32,569 nucleotides of DNA from Winslowiella iniecta (GTDB lineage: Bacteria > Pseudomonadota > Gammaproteobacteria > Enterobacterales > Enterobacteriaceae). The notes below the pieces were generated by a model. That model saw only the letters and a list, made by a program, of their open reading frames with translations, did no database searches and was not told the DNA's origin. Positions within the stretch are counted from its first letter, which is position 1. Each line of letters opens with the position of its first letter. The DNA lies in the NCBI RefSeq assembly GCF_001267535.1, contig NZ_JRXE01000034.1:15101-47669 (forward strand), written 5' to 3'. This document shows, piece by piece, positions 7,925 through 14,980 of the stretch. The position numbers and the translations under genes are program-made.

Positions 7925-8956
7925 TTAGGGCTTCTGCAAAAAGGCTTTAAATTGCGGCGACATCCAGGTACTGAATCCGTCGTCCTGCTTCGTGATCAGA
8001 TACACCGCCATTTTTTCCTCCAGGGCCAGCTGTTGCGCTTTTTCGCTGCCCAGCACCATCAGCCCGGTATCCCAGCCATCTGCTTCCAGCGCGGTAGTAG
8101 CGATAACCGTCGCCGATACCAGTTTATGCTCAATCGGTCGCCCGGTCATCGGATCGATAACATGGGAAATACGCTTGCCATCCAGCTCATAGTAGTTGCG
8201 ATAACTGCCGGACGTGCTGATGCCGTGACCTTGCAGATCGACAATCGCCTCAACCGCATTCTCTTTATCCGTTGGTTTCTGGATCGCCACGCGCCATGGC
8301 TTATCTTCTGCATTGCGGCCACGTGTCAGAACCGCACCGCCCACCGATACCAGATAGTTGTTAATCCCCTCTTTCTCCATCAGACGTGCCAGATGGTCGG
8401 TAGCAAAGCCCTCGCCCACCGTGGAGAGATCAACATACAGCGCTGGCAGATCTTTTTGCAGCCACTGCCCTTCTCCGCTCTGAATAACTTTCAGATGCTG
8501 CAAACCGGTCAGCGCCCGGGCGGCATCGATCTGCGCCTGATTTGGGGTGTTAACCGGCTGTTTATCCGGGCCAAAGCCCCATAAATTCACCAACGGCCCG
8601 ACGGTAATATCCATCGCCCCGTCCGTTTTTTTACCAATACGCAGCGCCAGCGTAATGATATCCGCCATATTTTCGCTGACCGGCTGCGGCTGCTGGCTGC
8701 GGGACTGGTTAAAACCGGATAGCACGGAATCTTTTTTCCACGTCGACAGTTCATGATCGTCAGCATCCAGCTGCTGTTGGATGGCCTGCTGTAGCGCATC
8801 TTTACGCGTACTGTCCACTCCCGCCAGGCTGACACGCCAGTAAGTGCCCATGGTTTTGCCTTCCAGCACCATCGATGATGCCGCCGGTTGTCGATCGCAA
8901 CCTGAAACAGTTAAAGATAGTGATAAAGACATCACGGGCAACATAAACCACTTCAT
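7925..8956 (-). CDS. apbE: FAD:protein FMN transferase ApbE (lipoprotein)
   Basis: The 343-residue protein starts with a lipoprotein signal (MKWFMLPVMSLSLSLTVSGC, lipidated Cys20). Family motifs follow: GKTMGTYW (about residues 33-40), DLSTVGEGFATDHLARLM, YLVSVGGAV, SGSYRNYYELDG with ISHVIDPMTGRPI, and TTALEADGWDTGLMVLG near the C-terminus. ApbE uses FAD to attach FMN covalently to threonine in partner proteins such as the NqrB/NqrC and RnfG/RnfD subunits, at the outer face of the inner membrane; it needs Mg2+. The start has AAGGA 8 bases upstream. alkB follows after 21 bases. Its position one gene cluster away from ompC matches E. coli. Confidence 0.95.
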   Translation of the reverse strand: MKWFMLPVMSLSLSLTVSGCDRQPAASSMVLEGKTMGTYWRVSLAGVDSTRKDALQQAIQQQLDADDHELSTWKKDSVLSGFNQSRSQQPQPVSENMADIITLALRIGKKTDGAMDITVGPLVNLWGFGPDKQPVNTPNQAQIDAARALTGLQHLKVIQSGEGQWLQKDLPALYVDLSTVGEGFATDHLARLMEKEGINNYLVSVGGAVLTRGRNAEDKPWRVAIQKPTDKENAVEAIVDLQGHGISTSGSYRNYYELDGKRISHVIDPMTGRPIEHKLVSATVIATTALEADGWDTGLMVLGSEKAQQLALEEKMAVYLITKQDDGFSTWMSPQFKAFLQKP

Positions 8957-9032
8957 GCGTTTTCCTTGTTTATTTCACTTTGTTAGCATTGATTAACATA
9001 GTTAAAGTTTTTGTAAAGCGCCGGGATTCTCA

Positions 9033-9061
9033 TTGACCCGGCTATCTTGTCTCACCAAAAT
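9033..9061 (+). promoter_or_regulatory. Possible sigma-70 promoter for the 36-residue membrane protein
   Basis: TTGACC (9033-9038) is separated by 17 bases from CAAAAT (9056-9061). Transcription would begin near 9068. The -10 match is only fair, so this is tentative. The transcript would open with the CTGAGA/TCTCAG hairpin of the leader. Confidence 0.4.
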
Positions 9062-9105
9062 GCTGCTACTGAGACACAAATCTCAGAGATGTAATATTGA
9101 GCATT
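9059..9105 (+). other. Inverted repeats in the leader of the small membrane protein gene
   Basis: CTGAGA (9069-9074) pairs with TCTCAG (9081-9086) across six bases, and an outer pair AATGCT (9059-9064) with AGCATT (9100-9105) encloses it. The structure ends 8 bases before the AAGGAG ribosome binding site. It could be a regulatory leader or an operator; no known riboswitch is recognised. Confidence 0.4.
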
Positions 9106-9126
9106 GCAGCTATAAAGGAGACCCTT

Positions 9127-9237
9127 ATGCAAAATATCGTGCTCCTCGTGATTCTCGCCGGACTGGTGGTTTACTCCGGTTATAAATATCATAAAGAGAC
9201 TCGCGCTAAAGCGCTTACCCGCCAACGCCCCCGATAA
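9127..9237 (+). CDS. Small single-pass membrane protein (36 residues)
   Basis: The frame encodes 36 residues beginning MQNIVLLVILAGLVVYSGY: one hydrophobic helix (about residues 4-18) followed by a strongly basic tail (KYHKETRAKALTRQRPR). This is the layout of small inner-membrane proteins with the positive end in the cytoplasm. Support comes from AAGGAGA at 9115-9121, with good spacing to ATG 9127, and from a strong terminator 10 bases after the stop. I do not recognise the family. It stands alone between the divergent apbE and the importer operon, so its partner and function are unknown. Confidence 0.65.
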   Translation: MQNIVLLVILAGLVVYSGYKYHKETRAKALTRQRPR

Positions 9238-9247
9238 TACGCTTACC

Positions 9248-9269
9248 GGCCCCAGCTCTGGGGCCTTTT
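9248..9269 (+). terminator. Intrinsic terminator after the small membrane protein gene
   Basis: GGCCCCAG (9248-9255) and CTGGGGCC (9258-9265) form a very GC-rich stem, with a four-base loop once the innermost pair is opened. TTTT (9266-9269) follows. It isolates the small gene from the importer operon. Confidence 0.85.
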
Positions 9270-9279
9270 AGCTGGCCTC

Positions 9280-9316
9280 AGCACCATATCTGACCACGCT
9301 GCACCAAATAGATGCC
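9280..9316 (+). promoter_or_regulatory. Candidate NtrC-binding sites upstream of the importer operon
   Basis: At 9300-9316 TGCACC-N5-GATGCC matches the NtrC consensus TGCACC-N5-GGTGCA at 10 of 12 specified bases. A weaker site, AGCACC-N5-TGACCA (9280-9296), lies 20 bases further upstream, about two helical turns away. Their centres lie about 87 and 107 bases before the predicted sigma-54 start, a normal enhancer position for NtrC. Confidence 0.55.
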
Positions 9317-9367
9317 GCTAATCTTACCTTACTGCCATCAATCCCGGATAAACCAAGGCCTGTAAAC

Positions 9368-9385
9368 CTGGCACAACTCCTGCTT
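9368..9385 (+). promoter_or_regulatory. Sigma-54 (RpoN) promoter of the importer operon
   Basis: CTGGCACAACTCCTGCTT contains the -24 GG (9370-9371) and -12 GC (9382-9383) exactly 10 bases apart, as sigma-54 requires. It agrees with the extended consensus YTGGCACGRNNNTTGCW except at two positions. Transcription should begin near 9395, giving a leader of about 48 bases before ATG 9443. Confidence 0.75.
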
Positions 9386-9397
9386 AGTGTTCTTTAT

Positions 9398-9409
9398 CTT
9401 GTATACAAG
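9398..9409. promoter_or_regulatory. Perfect palindrome at the predicted transcription start (repressor site candidate)
   Basis: CTTGTATACAAG is a perfect 12-bp palindrome just after the predicted sigma-54 start. Operators of the TTGTATACAA type are common for GntR-family regulators of the FCD group. No such regulator is encoded nearby, so the protein is unknown. Confidence 0.45.
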
Positions 9410-9442
9410 TGCGCACACAACCTTAAGCATCTGGAGCTGGCT

Positions 9443-10462
9443 ATGAGCGAAAATAAAAAAGCAGGAAATATCAACCAACAGCGTCGCCGTCTGATGAAAT
9501 ATTCTGCCCTCACACTGGGTGGTCTGGCGCTGGAAGGCATGCTGGGGAATCAGCTGGCATGGGCGGCCGAGGAAGAGATTCGCATTGGCTACTGGCCGAT
9601 CGTCGGCGGCTTACCGCTGTATGTTGGCCTGGAGCAAGGGCTGTTTAAGCAGGCCGGACTCAATGTTAAAGCGGTAAAATTCGCCAGCCCCCAGCAGATC
9701 GTTGAAGCGATGATCACCGGGCGTATTCATGGCTGTGCCAACGGTACGGCAACCGGTGCGCTGGGTCTGGGTGAAATCACCAGCCCGAATCTGTTCAAAA
9801 TTATCTGCTCCAATCCGTCGAATCAGACCATGGTACTTGATGAGTTTCTGGTTCCCGTCAACAGCACGGTAAAAACCATCGGCGAGCTGAAAGGTAAGAG
9901 AATTGCCTGTGGCCCCGGCATTCAGAATGTCACCATGGCCAAAATTATTCTGGAGAAAAACGGCTTCACACAACCGAAGGTGATTGAGTTACCGGCTGGC
10001 CAGCATGCCCCCGCGCTGGCCGCCGGACAAATCGATGGCGTCTATACGCTGGAGCCGACCGGCACCGTGGCGCGGATGAAAGGACTGGGGCGAGTGCTGG
10101 AAACCGGCGTGATCTCAAAGTATGTGCTCGGCGACGCCAGCGCACCATGGTTTGGTGGCGCGGCCGCCCTCACCACCCGCTTTATCAGCAGTGACAGCGA
10201 TCAGGCCAAACGCTTTATCGCCGCTTATGGCAAAGCGGCGCAGTTTATCCAGCAGAACCCGGATGCCGCACGCGAAAACGTAGCGGGTTATACCAGTATC
10301 GAACCCGCGTTAGCAAAAGAGGTGCCGTTACCCGGTTTTGTGATGTACGACCAGCTAACCGGTGAAAACCTGCAATGGTTCCAGAAATTTTACGACGTGT
10401 TTACTGAACGCAACATATTCCGCCAGCCGGTGGACGTGGCGAAACTCATCTGGCAGGCCTGA
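9443..10462 (+). CDS. Tat-exported ABC transporter substrate-binding protein (nitrate/sulfonate/taurine type, NMT1-like)
   Basis: The 339-residue protein begins with a twin-arginine signal: QRRRLMK at residues 13-19, a moderately hydrophobic stretch and an AWAA cleavage region near 40. The mature part starts EEIRIGYWPIVGGLPLYVGLEQGLF and continues with a type-2 periplasmic fold of the NMT1/SsuA group, including MITGRIHGCANGTATGALG, IGELKGKRIACGPG and ALAAGQIDGVYTLEPTG. Such proteins bind nitrate, sulfonates, taurine or pyrimidine-type compounds. Tat export implies folding in the cytoplasm before export. GGAG lies 6 bases before ATG 9443. It heads a three-gene importer operon behind a sigma-54 promoter with NtrC-like sites, which points to a nitrogen-containing substrate; its identity is unknown. 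Confidence 0.9.
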   Translation: MSENKKAGNINQQRRRLMKYSALTLGGLALEGMLGNQLAWAAEEEIRIGYWPIVGGLPLYVGLEQGLFKQAGLNVKAVKFASPQQIVEAMITGRIHGCANGTATGALGLGEITSPNLFKIICSNPSNQTMVLDEFLVPVNSTVKTIGELKGKRIACGPGIQNVTMAKIILEKNGFTQPKVIELPAGQHAPALAAGQIDGVYTLEPTGTVARMKGLGRVLETGVISKYVLGDASAPWFGGAAALTTRFISSDSDQAKRFIAAYGKAAQFIQQNPDAARENVAGYTSIEPALAKEVPLPGFVMYDQLTGENLQWFQKFYDVFTERNIFRQPVDVAKLIWQA

Positions 10463-10473
10463 TCGGAGGTTGT

Positions 10474-11238
10474 ATGACATCAAACTGGAAACGTCGTCTG
10501 TTGCCGTTTATCGGCCCGATTCTGCTGTACCTTTTCTGGCAAACCGCCGTCAGTGCCAAATGGCTGAACCCGGTATTATTGCCGTCGCCGGGCGAAACCC
10601 TGGCATATCTGTTCTCGATGCTCGGCGATGCCAGCATGATGCAGGATATCGGTGCAACGCTGTATCGCACGCTGATGTCCTTCGCCTTCGCTGCGGTAAT
10701 CGGGGTGCCACTGGGCATCATTTTAGGCAGCAGCGAAAAGGTCTATCGCAGCGTTGAGTTCCTGATCGACTTCTTTCGTTCGACGCCCTCTTCGGCACTG
10801 ATTCCGCTGTTTCTGCTGATTTTCGGCATCACCGATGCCAATAAAATTGCTATCGCGGCTTTTGCTGCGGTGCTGGTGATTATGTTTAACAGCGCATACG
10901 GCGTAATGAATGCCAAAAAGACCCGCCTGATGGCGGCACAGGTGATGGGCATTTCCCGCTGGCATATTTTCAAAGACATTATGCTGATGGAGAGTCTGGC
11001 GCAAACCTTTGTTGGCCTGCGCACCGGGGTATCAATGGCGCTGGTGATCGTGATTGTCGCCGAGATGTTTATCGGCTCGGAAACCGGGCTGGGTCACCGC
11101 ATTATCGACGCGCAACAGGTGTTTAATATTAAAGATATGTACGCCTCGATTCTGATTACCGGCGCCTTCGGCTATCTGCTTAATCTGGCTTTTTTACTGA
11201 TTGAGAAAAGCTTCGTTCACTGGAGTGGCAAAGCATGA
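10474..11238 (+). CDS. ABC transporter permease (nitrate/sulfonate/taurine type, SsuC-like)
   Basis: The 254-residue inner-membrane protein has about six hydrophobic segments. Typical motifs of this permease family are a leading FIGPILLYLFWQTAVS helix, GATLYRTLMSFAFAAVIGVPLGI, FFRSTPSSALIPLFLLIFG and an EAA loop around AAQVMGISRWHIFKDIMLME, which contacts the ATPase. CGGAGG precedes ATG 10474 by 5 bases and the gene begins 11 bases after the binding-protein stop. Its stop overlaps the start of the ATPase gene (ATGA), so the two are translationally coupled. It forms the membrane channel, presumably as a homodimer. Confidence 0.92.
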   Translation: MTSNWKRRLLPFIGPILLYLFWQTAVSAKWLNPVLLPSPGETLAYLFSMLGDASMMQDIGATLYRTLMSFAFAAVIGVPLGIILGSSEKVYRSVEFLIDFFRSTPSSALIPLFLLIFGITDANKIAIAAFAAVLVIMFNSAYGVMNAKKTRLMAAQVMGISRWHIFKDIMLMESLAQTFVGLRTGVSMALVIVIVAEMFIGSETGLGHRIIDAQQVFNIKDMYASILITGAFGYLLNLAFLLIEKSFVHWSGKA

Positions 11239-12023
11239 CAACACCCGCAATTCACTACCCTGCGCCTGATACCCACGTCACCATCCGTGGTCTGTATAAG
11301 TCTTTTGCCGGTCAGCCGCTGTATCAGGACCTTAATCTCGACCTGCCGAAAGGCAAAATCGTGTCAATTTTTGGCCCAAACGGCTGCGGCAAGTCGACGT
11401 TAATGAATATGGTTGCCGGATTAATTCCAGTCGATAAAGGCCAGGTGCTGTTTGACGGCAAAACGCTGGCTGAAACCACCATTGGCTATGTTTTTCAGAA
11501 CTACCGCGATGCGTTGTTTCCGTGGATGAACGCATGGAAAAACATTGCTTACCCGTTGATCCGCCGTGGTATGGCGAAAGCCGACGTCACTGCGCGGGTG
11601 GAAGAGCTCGCGAGGATGTTTGATATTCGCTTTGATTTACAACGTTATCCGTACGAATTGTCAGGCGGCCAGCAACAAACGGTGTGCATTATGCGCGCAC
11701 TGGCACCCAAGCCGGAAGTGATGTTCCTCGATGAACCGTTTTCGGCACTCGATTTTGAGATGACGCTGTTTATCCGTGACAAACTGCAGGAGGTGCAACA
11801 GGCCACCGGCGTCACCATGCTGATTGTTTCGCATGACCTGGAAGATGCGGTGTTTCTGGCTGACGAGATCTTGCTGTTGACCCGCCGTCCCACCAGCGTG
11901 GCGGAAATCGTGCCCTTTAATCTGCCGCGTCCACGCGGTGCTGAAGCGATGAGCGATCCGGAGTTTATACGGGTTAAAGCGCATACGCTGGCGGTGTTTA
12001 AACGGGAGATGGCAGCAGGTTGA
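11235..12023 (+). CDS. ABC transporter ATP-binding protein (nitrate/sulfonate/taurine type, SsuB-like)
   Basis: The 262-residue ATPase carries Walker A GPNGCGKST (residues 47-55), a Q-loop VFQNYRDALFPW (86-97), signature LSGGQQQT (142-149), Walker B VMFLDEP (162-168), D-loop SALD and switch histidine in LIVSHDLEDA. Thr149 is odd: this position is normally Arg or Lys in LSGGQ-x-Q-R, and the next residues (VCIMRAL) also differ from the usual VAIARAL. All catalytic residues are intact, so the protein should be active. The ATG overlaps the permease stop by four bases. It is the last gene of the operon; a hairpin lies about 50 bases downstream between it and convergent ompC. Confidence 0.92.
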   Translation: MTTPAIHYPAPDTHVTIRGLYKSFAGQPLYQDLNLDLPKGKIVSIFGPNGCGKSTLMNMVAGLIPVDKGQVLFDGKTLAETTIGYVFQNYRDALFPWMNAWKNIAYPLIRRGMAKADVTARVEELARMFDIRFDLQRYPYELSGGQQQTVCIMRALAPKPEVMFLDEPFSALDFEMTLFIRDKLQEVQQATGVTMLIVSHDLEDAVFLADEILLLTRRPTSVAEIVPFNLPRPRGAEAMSDPEFIRVKAHTLAVFKREMAAG

Positions 12024-12068
12024 GTCGTGAGAGAATCAGGAAGTCATACGGCAGGAAGAATCAGCATT

Positions 12069-12096
12069 AAACGGGAGCGCAGCCAGGCTGCGCTCC
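12069..12096 (-). terminator. Hairpin between the importer operon and ompC, probable ompC terminator
   Basis: GGAGCGCAGCC (12074-12084) and GGCTGCGCTCC (12086-12096) form a very stable inverted repeat starting 9 bases after the ompC stop. On the - strand it is followed by CGTTTAA, a short T tract; on the + strand there is no T tract. It probably ends ompC transcription and may also block read-through from the importer operon. Confidence 0.65.
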
Positions 12097-12105
12097 GGCT
12101 GCAAC

Positions 12106-13212
12106 TTAGAACTGGTAAACCAGACCCAGTGCAACGATATCATCTGTGTTGATACCGGCATCACGGGTAAACTGGTTTTCATCCATCAGGTTGATCTGGT
12201 AATCAACATAGGTGGACATGTTCTTGTTGAAGTAGTAGGTCGCGCCTACATCGATGTATTTTTTCAGGTTCTGTTTACCACGACCTTCAATCTGGGTACC
12301 GCGAGAAGTCACGTAAGCCAGGGAAGGACGCAGACCGAAGTCAAACTGGTACTGAGCAACCAGCTCCCAGTTTTCAGCTTTGTCAGCATAACCGTAAGCG
12401 GTTGAATCCGTGCTGCCGAAACGGGTGGCGTTATAAGACTTGGTGAACATTGCCGCCAGGTAGATATCGTTCTGATCATATTTCAGACCACCGGTGTAAG
12501 CGGTTGCTTTATCGCCGTTACCCAGTACGCCCGCTGCGTTCTGATCGTTAGTACGGTCAGAAGAGAACATTGACGCACCGAAAGCCAGACCGGTGTCAGC
12601 CAGATCATACGTGGTCGCCAGACCCCAGCCATCGCCATTCTGACCCAGCACATCACGGCCATTAGGTGATTCACTGCCGTTGCCATTTTTGCCCTGGTAC
12701 TGAACCGCGAAGTTCCAGCCATCGACCAGACCAAAGAAGTTGTTGTTACGGTAGGTCGCCATGCCGTTACCGCGCTGGAACATAAAGTTGTCGGCACCGT
12801 AGCTGTCGCCACCAAACTCTGGCAGTACGTCGGTCCAGGCGGCGATATCGTATGCCACACCGTAGTTACGACCGTAGTCGAATGAACCGGCATCGCCGAA
12901 TTTCAGACCAGCAAAACCAACACGCGTATAGCTGTTCGCGGTGCCTTCAGATTCTGCGCTGTTCAGTGCCGCCTGATATTCCCACTGGCCGTACCCGGTC
13001 AGTTGGTCAGAAACCTGAGTTTCGCCTTTAAAACCAAAGCGAACATAGGACTGGTCGCCGTCGCTGCCATTGTCATCGGAGAAATAATGTAAGCCGTCGA
13101 CTTTACCGAACAGATCTAATTTGTTGCCGTCTTTGTTGTAGATCTCTGCTGCGCCAGCTGAACCAGCAATCAGCATCGCCGGGACCATCAGGGAAAGAAC
13201 GCGAAGTTTCAT
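12106..13212 (-). CDS. ompC: Outer-membrane porin OmpC
   Basis: The 368-residue protein has a 21-residue Sec signal ([21 protein letters not shown], cleavage before AEIYNKDG). It shows the general porin pattern throughout: [40 protein letters not shown], and the terminal strand ending VYQF, whose last Phe is the outer-membrane assembly signal. It should form a 16-stranded trimeric pore for small hydrophilic solutes. The constriction loop [14 protein letters not shown] is recognisable. GAGGGTAATAA upstream of ATG matches the ompC leader style. Identity as OmpC rather than OmpF is supported by the adjacent divergent micF RNA and by synteny with apbE, alkB and yojI. Confidence 0.94.
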   Translation of the reverse strand: MKLRVLSLMVPAMLIAGSAGAAEIYNKDGNKLDLFGKVDGLHYFSDDNGSDGDQSYVRFGFKGETQVSDQLTGYGQWEYQAALNSAESEGTANSYTRVGFAGLKFGDAGSFDYGRNYGVAYDIAAWTDVLPEFGGDSYGADNFMFQRGNGMATYRNNNFFGLVDGWNFAVQYQGKNGNGSESPNGRDVLGQNGDGWGLATTYDLADTGLAFGASMFSSDRTNDQNAAGVLGNGDKATAYTGGLKYDQNDIYLAAMFTKSYNATRFGSTDSTAYGYADKAENWELVAQYQFDFGLRPSLAYVTSRGTQIEGRGKQNLKKYIDVGATYYFNKNMSTYVDYQINLMDENQFTRDAGINTDDIVALGLVYQF

Positions 13213-13465
13213 TTTTTTATTACCCTCTAATTGTGTCTCTTATTTGCCACTGCGTGCTGAATGTCTGAAAATTCAGCCGAGAAGCCATTGTCAATTTGAG
13301 GGCAGTAATAATCTATCAAGAAAATGCTACTAATTTTCCGAAAGTGTTTCAAAGTACAAATAACATATTACAAAATGTTATTTAAGCGGAACTTTTATAC
13401 AGCACGTATAGCTTAAAAATATCGCACTTATCGTCAAAAAATCAATCAACGCTTACTATTCATAC
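13213..13465 (-). promoter_or_regulatory. ompC upstream region with OmpR-like sites
   Basis: This AT-rich region holds the ompC leader and promoter. On the - strand, around 13340-13380, it carries OmpR-like half-sites at roughly 10-base spacing, including GTACTTTGAAACACTTTC (13340-13357 complement), which resembles the TTTTGAAACATCT element of E. coli ompC. No reading frame is evident. The exact -10 and -35 elements cannot be fixed by eye. Confidence 0.55.
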
Positions 13466-13487
13466 ACTTACATAAGATTACATTTTT
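13466..13487. promoter_or_regulatory. Tandem OmpR-type half-sites upstream of micF
   Basis: TTACA occurs at 13468-13472 and again at 13478-13482, exactly 10 bases apart. This is the spacing of OmpR half-sites. The element lies 56-72 bases before the micF start and faces it. Confidence 0.5.
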
Positions 13488-13524
13488 GAGCACTGAATGA
13501 TAAAACCTTTTAACCATCAGGTTA

Positions 13525-13530
13525 TAGAAT
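13525..13530 (+). promoter_or_regulatory. micF promoter -10 element
   Basis: TAGAAT matches TATAAT at five of six positions and ends 7 bases before the predicted RNA start at 13538. There is no recognisable -35 box, which fits a promoter that depends on an activator such as OmpR. Confidence 0.5.
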
Positions 13531-13537
13531 AGATCCC

Positions 13538-13632
13538 GCTATCATCATTTTATTTCATTATTACCTTCATTCACCCCGAATGAGATGTTTTACCCTTATT
13601 TTCCCGCCGGGCAATTTGTCCGGCATTTTTTT
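13538..13632 (+). ncRNA. micF: MicF small regulatory RNA
   Basis: The sequence starts GCTATCATCATT, identical to the 5' end of E. coli MicF as I remember it. It then follows the same course with substitutions (TTATTACC, TTCATTCA, GAATGA, TTTACCC). The RNA ends in a terminator stem, GCCGG (13606-13610) and CCGGC (13620-13624), followed by A and T7. MicF pairs through its 5' region with ompF and other mRNAs, with Hfq, to block translation. Its place, divergent from and about 330 bases upstream of the ompC start, is exactly that of micF in E. coli. In E. coli rcsD follows; here the secretion locus follows instead. Confidence 0.88.
13606..13632 (+). terminator. micF: micF intrinsic terminator
   Basis: A 5-bp GCCGG/CCGGC stem, extendable by one G-T pair, carries an AT-rich loop and is followed by A and seven T residues (13626-13632). 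Confidence 0.85.
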
Positions 13633-13810
13633 GCCTGTTTTCCAGTCAGAATCATCCCACTCAAACTGATTATCACCCTGAAATTGAGTCGCTCCAGCAA
13701 CGCCTCTATTAATTTCATTTCGCACGATATGTTAAAAAATACCCCTCTGTAACTGCCGGATAATTACTTCCCGGAAATAACCTTCGTTAACTCTTATGTG
13801 GTAGTAATAG

Positions 13811-14980
13811 CTACCTTTCGCGTAATGATTCTTTCACTTTATTCAGCGGTTTTATCAGATAATCCATCACCGATTTCTGACCGGTTTTAATATCCACACT
13901 GGCCACCATACCCGGCACAATGGGAAATTTCCGACCGTCACGGTTGGTTAATTCGGCTTTCTGCGTGCGGACATAAACGCGATAATAATACTGGTCGCGC
14001 TTAACTTCATCCTGCAAGGTATCCGGTGAAACCGTTTCGACTTCTCCCGGCAAATCGCCATAAATCGAGGAGTCATAGGCGGTGATTTTCACCGTTGCCG
14101 GTAAGCCCGGACGGATATAAGCAATATCACGCGGATTAATACGCGTTTCGATTAACAGCTGATCTCCCAGCGGAACAATCTCCATCAGCTTATCGCCCGG
14201 CTGTAATACGCCACCGACGGTGGTCACCTGAATATCTTTAACAATGCCACGCACCGGCGAATAAAGCGTGGCATGGTTAAGTTGATCCTGTTTACCGGTC
14301 AGCACCTGTAACTGCGCATCAAGGTCAGCATTGTTTTTCACCTGCTCTTCACGCGCACGCACCGCATATTGATTAGTCGCCTCATCAATTTTCCCGCGCA
14401 GATCGCTGACCTGACGTTGCAGACGAATCACTTCCACCTTGCCCGCAGCACCTCGGGCAACCAGCGGTTGGGTCATCCGCAGCTCGTCCTGCACCAGCTT
14501 CATCGATTGCTGCAGGTTGCTGACGCTTTCCGTCAGATTACGCCGACGCGACTGATACAGTTGGGTCTCACGTGCCACCAGCTCAGGCTCTTTTAGCGTT
14601 TCAGCACTGAAATGCAGCGGCGCTCCTGTCAGTTCGGCACGCAGGCGTTCAGCCGAGGCGCGTAAGGTACGCACCTTTGACTGCGCCTCACCAAGGTTGG
14701 ACTGAAAGCGGGTCGGATCGAGCCGCGCCAGAATTTCGCCCTTCTTGACGATATCCCCCTCATACACATTCAGCTGATCGACTATCCCGCCGTCCAGCGT
14801 TTCAATCACCTGCGCGTGAGTGTAGGGCGTCACTTTACCGGTTCCCACCGTGACTTCATCAAGATTGGCAAAATAGGCCCAAATAAAGAACAGCAGTAGT
14901 GCAGCCGTGCAGACCCAGATAATTGCCGAGGTGCGTTCTTCTTTGCGCTGTAAATCACGATCGATCAGCAGCAGGCTCAT
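13811..14980 (-). CDS. Type I secretion membrane fusion protein (HlyD/LapC family)
   Basis: The 389-residue protein has a short cytoplasmic N-terminus, one membrane helix (about residues 18-38, IIWVCTAALLLFFIWAYF) and a periplasmic part. That part starts with a lipoyl-like half, VTPYTHAQVIETLDGGIVDQLNVYEGD, and continues through a long coiled-coil hairpin (about 85-225). It then shows the second lipoyl half, LYSPVRGIVKDIQVTTVGGVLQPGDKLMEIVP, and a C-terminal beta-barrel domain ending DIKTGQKSVMDYLIKPLNKVKESLRER. This is the HlyD pattern. It bridges the inner-membrane ABC transporter and the TolC-like channel. Its ATG overlaps the stop of the ABC gene by four bases. It corresponds to bapD by position and is the last gene of the locus. 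Confidence 0.94.
   Translation of the reverse strand: MSLLLIDRDLQRKEERTSAIIWVCTAALLLFFIWAYFANLDEVTVGTGKVTPYTHAQVIETLDGGIVDQLNVYEGDIVKKGEILARLDPTRFQSNLGEAQSKVRTLRASAERLRAELTGAPLHFSAETLKEPELVARETQLYQSRRRNLTESVSNLQQSMKLVQDELRMTQPLVARGAAGKVEVIRLQRQVSDLRGKIDEATNQYAVRAREEQVKNNADLDAQLQVLTGKQDQLNHATLYSPVRGIVKDIQVTTVGGVLQPGDKLMEIVPLGDQLLIETRINPRDIAYIRPGLPATVKITAYDSSIYGDLPGEVETVSPDTLQDEVKRDQYYYRVYVRTQKAELTNRDGRKFPIVPGMVASVDIKTGQKSVMDYLIKPLNKVKESLRER

Noticed and set aside
7952-8584. 210-residue + strand open frame opposite apbE
   Set aside because: It is antisense to a clearly recognised full-length apbE and its translation shows no family features.
13740-13810. Weak CCGG-based inverted repeat and T-run after the fusion-protein gene as a terminator
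   Set aside because: The stem is only four base pairs and does not abut the T-run, so I cannot support it.
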